A DNA stretch of 64,000 bases from Oerskovia flava (GTDB lineage: Bacteria; Actinomycetota; Actinomycetes; Actinomycetales; Cellulomonadaceae): positions 406,295-470,294 of the forward strand of contig NZ_JAOXSR010000002.1 in the NCBI RefSeq assembly GCF_026163685.1. The letters are read 5' to 3'. The notes under the pieces are model-generated. The model worked only from the letters and a program-made list of their open reading frames with translations. It had not been told where the DNA came from and did no database searches. Below are positions 58,040-64,000 of the stretch, piece after piece (positions within the stretch are counted from its first letter, which is position 1; every line of letters begins with the position of its first letter). Made by a program: the position numbers and the translations under genes.

Positions 58040-58254
58040 CCGACCGGAGCGGCGTACGCCTCGCACAGTCCTGTGGAAGGCCTGTCGCGGCGGGTACGCA
58101 CGGCCCCGCAGGACGCTCTGCGCGCGGCAGCAGGTCGCGGCGCGGCGGACGTCGGGGGCCCCGAGGGGATGATCCCCGGTCGTACACGTCTCAACGAGCC
58201 GGGCGGGTGAAAGATTCCCGCAGCGGTCGATTCACGGCCGCTCGTCGCCGACGG

Positions 58255-58662
58255 CTACGGGCGGTGCGGCTTGACGGCCAGGACCGGGCAGGGCGCGTCG
58301 AGCAGGATGCGCTGCGCGTTCGACCCGAGGATCAGCTTGCCCACCGGGCTGCGGCGCCGCAGCCCGATGACGATGAGCTCGGCGCTCAGCTGCTCGGCCG
58401 TCGACACGAGGTCCTCGGCGACGTCGTTGCCACCGACCACGACACGGTGGGAGACACCCTCCGCGCCGGGGACGTCGGCGACCGTCGCGATCTCCGCGCG
58501 GAGACGCTCCACGTCGCCGTCACCCGTCGTCTGCTTGGCACTCACGACGACGACGAGCTCGGCGTCCCGCGAACGGGCCTCGAGCGCAGCCGTCTCGAGC
58601 GCTTCGCGCCCTTCTGCGGTGGCCAGGTATCCGACGACGATGGTCAAGGGGTCCTCCGTCAT
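58255..58662 (-). CDS. Universal stress protein (UspA family)
   Basis: A 135-aa single-domain USP. The nucleotide-binding signature IGLRRRSPVGKLILGSNAQRIL near residue 100 belongs to the ATP-binding subgroup, and the C-terminus has the usual CPVLAVKP. Such proteins are often controlled by hypoxia or stationary phase; no DosR-like box is visible in the 83-base upstream gap. ATG 58662 is the only convincing start. Confidence 0.9.
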   Translation of the reverse strand: MTEDPLTIVVGYLATAEGREALETAALEARSRDAELVVVVSAKQTTGDGDVERLRAEIATVADVPGAEGVSHRVVVGGNDVAEDLVSTAEQLSAELIVIGLRRRSPVGKLILGSNAQRILLDAPCPVLAVKPHRP

Positions 58663-58745
58663 GCCTCAGGGCAGGGCGCGGGCTGGATGCCCGCGCTCGA
58701 TCGTGTGACCGTGACGGTACCCGAACCCACGCCGAACCTCACCTC

Positions 58746-59873
58746 TCACACCCGGGCGGCCCGCGCCCAGCCCGGTGGCACCCCGGCGTCGAGCGCCCGG
58801 TCCAGGAGCAGCGCGAGCCGGTACCCGGGGTCGTGCTCGAGCGCCGCGCGGGCACGCTCGCCGGCCCGCCCGCCGTCGCCGTGCCACCAGGCGAGGACGG
58901 CGAGGAGCGTCAGTGCGGGCGCCTGCGCGCCGCGGGCGCCGTGCGCGACGACCGCTTCGAGGACGGCCCGCGCCGGTGCGGTGAGGTCCTCGTCGGGTTC
59001 GACCGCCGACCGCGGGTCGACGATCGCGCCGATCGCCCGGCTGGTGCCCTCGTCGACGTCGCCGCCACCGACCGTGCGGTCCGACAGGTCGCCCGTCCCG
59101 GGCACCAGGGAGACCAGCACGGCGTCCCGCACGGGGACGGACCCGAGGGCCGCCTCCAGACGGCCGAGCAGGGCCGCCGGGAGCACGGATCCTCCACCGT
59201 CGCCGCGCTCGGCCAGGGCGACCGCCCGGCGCCAGGCGTCGAGCCCGTCCGCCTGCCAGTCCGCTGACGCGCCCGGCACGGCCCTCGCCTCCTCGCCCCG
59301 GCGCCGCCACCGCGCGGCGGCCCGGGCGGCCCGACGACGCAGCTCACCCGGTGCGGGGCGGATGAGGAACGACGCGGCACGGGAGTCCGCGACGGTCGTG
59401 CCCGCGAGGACCATGTGCGCGCTGATCTCGCTGCCCTCCAGGTCGCGCAGGGGCCGTCCGAGCGGGGGGCAGCAGTCGTCGTCCGTGCAGTCGAGGGCGT
59501 AGTAGCCGCTCGACGAGACGACCCACGCCTCGACGTCGCCGAGGAACGGCTCGGCGGCCTCCCGGGCGTGCTCGACCGCCGCACGCTCGCGCGCGCCCCG
59601 TACGCTCCCCCGCAGCGGGACGTCGGAGTACAGGACGAGCGCGGCACGAGCGGCACCGTCGCCGCACAGGTGCGTCACGAGCGACCGCGCCAGCTGGGGC
59701 CCGTGCTCGAGGTCGCTCAGGTCGTCGACGTCGGCGCGCGCCACGAGCCCGATGCGGCCGCGAGGCGGGCGCAGGCTGACGAGGACGACGCTGTCGGCGG
59801 GCCGGTAGCCCAGGCGGTAGGGGACGTAGGCGAGGAGCTCGCGGGGCCCGCGGGCCCTGATCGTGGTGGTCAT
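58746..59873 (-). CDS. DUF4192-family protein
   Basis: A 375-aa actinobacterial protein. The signature N-terminus RGPRELLAYVPYRLGYRPADSVVLVSLR is clear. Mid-protein VSSSGYYALDCTDDDCCPPLGRPL is also conserved in the family. The C-terminal third is helical and TPR-like (ALTLLAVLAWWHGDGGRAGERARAALEHDPGYRLALLL). Function unknown. ATG 59873 is used; the upstream TGGGAT six bases away is a poor -10. Confidence 0.9.
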   Translation of the reverse strand: MTTTIRARGPRELLAYVPYRLGYRPADSVVLVSLRPPRGRIGLVARADVDDLSDLEHGPQLARSLVTHLCGDGAARAALVLYSDVPLRGSVRGARERAAVEHAREAAEPFLGDVEAWVVSSSGYYALDCTDDDCCPPLGRPLRDLEGSEISAHMVLAGTTVADSRAASFLIRPAPGELRRRAARAAARWRRRGEEARAVPGASADWQADGLDAWRRAVALAERGDGGGSVLPAALLGRLEAALGSVPVRDAVLVSLVPGTGDLSDRTVGGGDVDEGTSRAIGAIVDPRSAVEPDEDLTAPARAVLEAVVAHGARGAQAPALTLLAVLAWWHGDGGRAGERARAALEHDPGYRLALLLDRALDAGVPPGWARAARV

Positions 59874-60005
59874 GGCGCCATCCCAGCCGCTGCGCGCCCC
59901 GACCCCGGTGCCGGAACCGTCCTGTGGATCGTCGCCCGTCCCTGTGGTCGACGTCCCGCCCCGGCGTCCGTGCGGAGCGGTGCACACCGCGCCCTCGCGG
60001 GTGGC

Positions 60006-60011
60006 TACGGT
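60006..60011 (+). promoter_or_regulatory. Leaderless-type -10 for the lipoprotein gene
   Basis: TACGGT ends seven bases before GTG 60019. Confidence 0.5.
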
Positions 60012-60018
60012 ATGGGGC

Positions 60019-60720
60019 GTGCGAGAGCCCTGGAGGTCCGGAAGCGGTACCGGTCGTGCGGTGCGCGTCGCGTGCGCCCTCGGCACCGCCACGCTGCTCC
60101 TCGTGGCCCTCGGCGCCTGCGACGCCACCTCGGGAGCTCCCTCCCCGACCTCGACGGACGGCGCGGGATCCGACGGCACGGGGACCGACGGCACGGGGAC
60201 CGACGGCGCCGGGACGGGTGCAGAGGCAGGCCCGGACGCGCCGGAGCCGACCCCGACGTCGACCATGCCCGAGTACGACGGCTCGACGACCGCCGGGGAG
60301 CTCGCGCCCGGCTTCCCGGCCGACCTGCTCCCGGTCCCGGACGGGGCGGACCTGCTCGCGAGCTCCGCGAGCTCCGGCCCCGACGGCACCGACGACACCG
60401 ACGACACCGACGGCGTCTGGCAGTCGCTGACCCTCAACCTGCGCACCGAGGCCTCCGCCGAGAGCATCGTCGAGCTGTACACCGAGGTCCTCACGGAGGC
60501 GGACTTCTCGGTCTCGCCGTCCGACGCCCTCAGCGCGCTGGACGCGCACGTCACGTTCGTCCGCCCCCTCGACGACGCGGGCGGCGGGTCCGTCGGGGAC
60601 GGGGACGAAGAGCAGGGCGGGCGGCCGACAGCGGAGACCGTCGTCGTCGGAGTCCTCGACGACGAGACGACACGACTGGTCACCATCAGCGGTCGAGTCC
60701 TCGCGGCCGGGTCCGGCTGA
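60019..60720 (+). CDS. Hypothetical lipoprotein
   Basis: A 233-aa exported protein with a signal helix VACALGTATLLLVAL and lipobox LGAC. A Gly/Thr/Asp repeat linker follows, and then a globular C-terminal domain (LTLNLRTEASAESIVELYTEVLTEADFSV, TRLVTISGRVLA). That domain pattern, residues pairing a helix with a strand after an N-terminal linker, is seen in several actinobacterial lipoproteins without known function. No family assigned. It is upstream of and co-directional with the polyprenyl synthase gene, 37 bases apart. Confidence 0.75.
   Translation: MREPWRSGSGTGRAVRVACALGTATLLLVALGACDATSGAPSPTSTDGAGSDGTGTDGTGTDGAGTGAEAGPDAPEPTPTSTMPEYDGSTTAGELAPGFPADLLPVPDGADLLASSASSGPDGTDDTDDTDGVWQSLTLNLRTEASAESIVELYTEVLTEADFSVSPSDALSALDAHVTFVRPLDDAGGGSVGDGDEEQGGRPTAETVVVGVLDDETTRLVTISGRVLAAGSG
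60171..60215 (+). repeat. 15-bp tandem repeat in the lipoprotein linker
   Basis: Three copies of a CGACGGCACGGGGAC unit (60171-60185, 60186-60200, 60201-60215 with two changes) encode a Thr-Asp-Gly linker. A second 9-bp repeat, ACCGACGAC, occurs at 60388-60414. Confidence 0.8.
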
Positions 60721-60745
60721 CGCCCGGCCCTGGTCCGGCACGGCT

Positions 60746-60751
60746 TAGGCT
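60746..60751 (+). promoter_or_regulatory. Leaderless-type -10 for the polyprenyl synthase
   Basis: TAGGCT ends six bases before ATG 60758. Confidence 0.6.
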
Positions 60752-60757
60752 GCGGTC

Positions 60758-61867
60758 ATGCCTTCTGCGACTGCCCGGCTCGTCGACCGGGAGGACGTCC
60801 GCTCGCGCGTCGACGCCGCCCTGCACGAGGTCCTCGGCCACCTGCGCGACGAGCTCGCCGCGATCAGCCCGGACGCCGCGCCCCTCGCGGGCGCGAGCGA
60901 CGAGCTCCTGCACGGCGGCAAGCGGCTACGGGCCGCGTTCTGCTACTGGTCCTGGCGTGCGCACGGGGGCGCGCCGGAGAGCCCTGCCGCCCAGGCGATC
61001 GTGCGTACCGGCGCCGCGCTCGAGCTCTTCCAGGCCGCCGCGCTCTTCCACGACGACGTGATGGACGGCTCGGACCTACGCCGCGGGCGGCCGACGGCGC
61101 ACCGCGCGTTCGCCGCCCGCCACCGCCAGCAGGGCTGGACAGGTGACGCGCAGCAGTTCGGGTCGTCCGCGGCGATCCTGCTCGGGGACCTCGCCCTCAT
61201 CGCGAGCCAGCGGGAGATCACCGGGGCCCTCGACAGGCTCCCGGACGCCGTCGCCTCCTCGGCGCGAGAGATCTTCGACCGGATGGAGACCGAGGTCACC
61301 GTCGGGCAGTACCTCGACATGCTGGCGCAGGTGCTGCCGTGGGGCACCGACCCCGCGGCGGACGAGGAACGCGCTCGGACCGTCATCCGCGCGAAGTCCG
61401 CACGCTACAGCGTGGAGCACCCCCTGACGCTCGGCGCCGCCCTCGCCGGGGCCGACGACGCCGCCCTGGCCGCGGTCCGCGTCTACGGACTCCCGCTGGG
61501 CGAGGCGTTCCAGCTGCGCGACGACGTCCTCGGCGTCTTCGGCGACCCGCAGGTGACGGGCAAGCCCGCCGGCGACGACCTGCGCGAGGGCAAGCGCACC
61601 GTCCTCGTCTCCCGGGCGCTGCGCGGCGCCACGCCCGCGCAGCGCGCGCTGCTGCTCGGGTCGCTGGGCAGCCCGGACCTCGACCAGGGACGGATCGACG
61701 CGTTGCGGGAGATCCTGGTCGACACGGGAGCGGTCGACGCGGTGGAGCTGCTCATCGATGAGCTCACGCAGGTCGCGCTCGCCGCGCTCGCCGCCGCCGA
61801 CCTGCACGAGCCGGGTGCCTCGATGGTGGCCGGGCTGGCCCGGGCCGCCGTCGAGCGCGCCGCCTGA
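60758..61867 (+). CDS. Polyprenyl (geranylgeranyl-type) diphosphate synthase
   Basis: A 369-aa trans-prenyltransferase building C15-C20 or longer prenyl diphosphates from IPP and DMAPP. LHGGKRLRAAFCYW precedes the first Asp-rich motif DDVMD (residue ~107), and the second is LRDDVLGVFGD. Medium-chain length cannot be read with certainty; the residues before the first motif, LFQAAALFHDDVMD, fit an (all-E) GGPP-type synthase. Convergent with the Rv2175c-like gene seven bases away. In M. tuberculosis an idsA-type gene also lies next to the Rv2175c/pknL pair. Confidence 0.9.
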   Translation: MPSATARLVDREDVRSRVDAALHEVLGHLRDELAAISPDAAPLAGASDELLHGGKRLRAAFCYWSWRAHGGAPESPAAQAIVRTGAALELFQAAALFHDDVMDGSDLRRGRPTAHRAFAARHRQQGWTGDAQQFGSSAAILLGDLALIASQREITGALDRLPDAVASSAREIFDRMETEVTVGQYLDMLAQVLPWGTDPAADEERARTVIRAKSARYSVEHPLTLGAALAGADDAALAAVRVYGLPLGEAFQLRDDVLGVFGDPQVTGKPAGDDLREGKRTVLVSRALRGATPAQRALLLGSLGSPDLDQGRIDALREILVDTGAVDAVELLIDELTQVALAALAAADLHEPGASMVAGLARAAVERAA

Positions 61868-61874
61868 GCCGGAC

Positions 61875-62279
61875 TCAGGCCAGGGTCTGGGCGATCCGCC
61901 GGACGTGGGTCTTGCGCCCCTCGCGCAGGGCGTCGATCGGGGTCGACCCCAGCTCGTCCTCCGGGGTGAAGAGCCACTCGATGATCTCCTCGTCGGAGAA
62001 CCCGGAGTCGGTGAGGACGACGATGGTGCCCTGCAACGGACCGAGGACGGCCTGACCCGCCGCCGACGCGTCGGGGGTCGCCGCCTGCGACGGCTCGGCG
62101 AGGTGCTCGGCCACGAGGAACGCCGCGGGCACCTGGAAGGTGCTGCGCTCCCCGCGCCGGACACCGACCACCCGCCGCTCCTGGACGAGGTGGCGGGCGC
62201 GACCGACGTCGACGCCGATCGCCTCCGCCAGGTCGGGGAGGGTCAGCCATGCGGGCACGAGGGCGTCCAGGTCGTTCAC
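61875..62279 (-). CDS. Rv2175c-family DNA-binding protein
   Basis: A 134-aa protein. The winged HTH WLTLPDLAEAIGVDVGRARHLVQERRVVGVRRG is followed by a C-terminal domain GTIVVLTDSGFSDEEIIEWLFTPEDELGSTPIDALREGRKTHVRRIAQ. Mtb Rv2175c is a substrate of the kinase PknL, encoded divergently next to it, as here. GTG 62279 fits a TAGGCT six bases upstream. The DNA target is unknown. Confidence 0.92.
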   Translation of the reverse strand: MNDLDALVPAWLTLPDLAEAIGVDVGRARHLVQERRVVGVRRGERSTFQVPAAFLVAEHLAEPSQAATPDASAAGQAVLGPLQGTIVVLTDSGFSDEEIIEWLFTPEDELGSTPIDALREGRKTHVRRIAQTLA

Positions 62280-62285
62280 GGGGAC

Positions 62286-62291
62286 AGCCTA
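62286..62291 (-). promoter_or_regulatory. Leaderless-type -10 for the Rv2175c-like gene
   Basis: Minus-strand TAGGCT ends six bases before GTG 62279. Confidence 0.6.
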
Positions 62292-62390
62292 CGGCCGTCC
62301 TGCCCCCGCCGTCCCCCGGATCTCCCGACGGCCTCCCCACGACACACACGAACCGCGGCGAACCTCACCGGTTGACGGCCGTCGTCCGCC

Positions 62391-62396
62391 TAGACT
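62391..62396 (+). promoter_or_regulatory. Leaderless-type -10 for pknL
   Basis: TAGACT ends six bases before GTG 62403. TTGACG (62372-62377) lies only 13 bases upstream, too close to be a normal -35. Confidence 0.6.
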
Positions 62397-62402
62397 TCCA
62401 GC

Positions 62403-64000
<1,598 letters not shown>

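Overview
The window is 64 kb of very GC-rich (about 72-74 percent by eye) chromosomal DNA from an actinobacterium. Actinobacteria-restricted families (SepH, DUF3093, DUF3159, DUF3710, DUF4192, DUF4193, DUF5998, DUF7455, the Rv2175c/PknL pair, GuaB1) and a complete oxygen-sensitive pyruvate formate-lyase system point to a facultatively anaerobic Micrococcales, plausibly near Cellulomonas. That placement is inference. There is no phage, IS element, CRISPR array, rRNA or tRNA that I can see. The first ~55 bases are homopolymer-rich G/C and look like a contig edge. The last gene (pknL) runs off the right end.

Layout. (1) 82-3736: a co-directional minus-strand set: RHH antitoxin, Doc toxin, SNF2 helicase, PIG-L deacetylase. 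(2) 3769-7363: pflB-pflA, with two DosR-like boxes 21 bp apart upstream. (3) 7364-13586: a YbdK-type ligase, dxs, guaB1 (probable GMP reductase), a CoA-pyrophosphatase-type NUDIX protein and a kinase-like phosphotransferase. (4) 13620-20119: an accessory sugar-catabolic cluster: binding protein, two permeases, class II aldolase and a rare ADP-dependent-type sugar kinase, divergent from a DeoR-family regulator. (5) 20266-24125: aconitase with a perfect 30-bp palindrome upstream, and two small membrane proteins. (6) 24144-33654: a block whose gene order matches Mycobacterium tuberculosis Rv2689c-Rv2701c (RNA methyltransferase, APC permease, ceoB, ceoC, DUF3159, OB-fold, DUF3710, dut, DUF3093, DUF4193, inositol phosphatase). 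(7) 33658-43719: TRIC channel, sepH, thymidine kinase, phosphodiesterase family, DUF5998, an acyl-CoA synthetase/GNAT fusion, topoisomerase IV subunit A. (8) 43800-53795: GNAT protein, cobalamin-dependent metH, a second SNF2 helicase, RibD-like reductase, VOC protein, DUF2200, and a DUF4430 lipoprotein/DUF6580 membrane pair. (9) 53863-64000: topoisomerase IV subunit B, DUF7455, principal sigma factor, universal stress protein, DUF4192, a lipoprotein, polyprenyl synthase, and the Rv2175c-like/PknL pair.

How the parts work together. Most of the window is conserved core: isoprenoid precursors (dxs, polyprenyl synthase), TCA cycle (acnA), K+ uptake (ceoB/ceoC/APC), nucleotide metabolism (dut, tdk, guaB1), DNA topology (parC/parE), transcription (sigA), cell division (sepH) and signalling (pknL). 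The accessory parts are the TA module, the pfl locus, the sugar cluster and the DUF4430/DUF6580 pair. A genome-style feature repeats across the window: about 17 genes have a TAnnnT-like -10 hexamer ending 6-8 bases before the start codon and no Shine-Dalgarno. They are therefore likely transcribed as leaderless mRNAs, which also fixes several start codons.

Best leads for new biology: the ADP-kinase/aldolase/ABC/DeoR sugar cluster with its promoter-operator architecture, the tandem DosR-like boxes at pflBA, the perfect palindrome at acnA, the DUF4430/DUF6580 candidate corrinoid or vitamin uptake pair, and a 62-bp near-perfect hairpin between parC and the GNAT gene.
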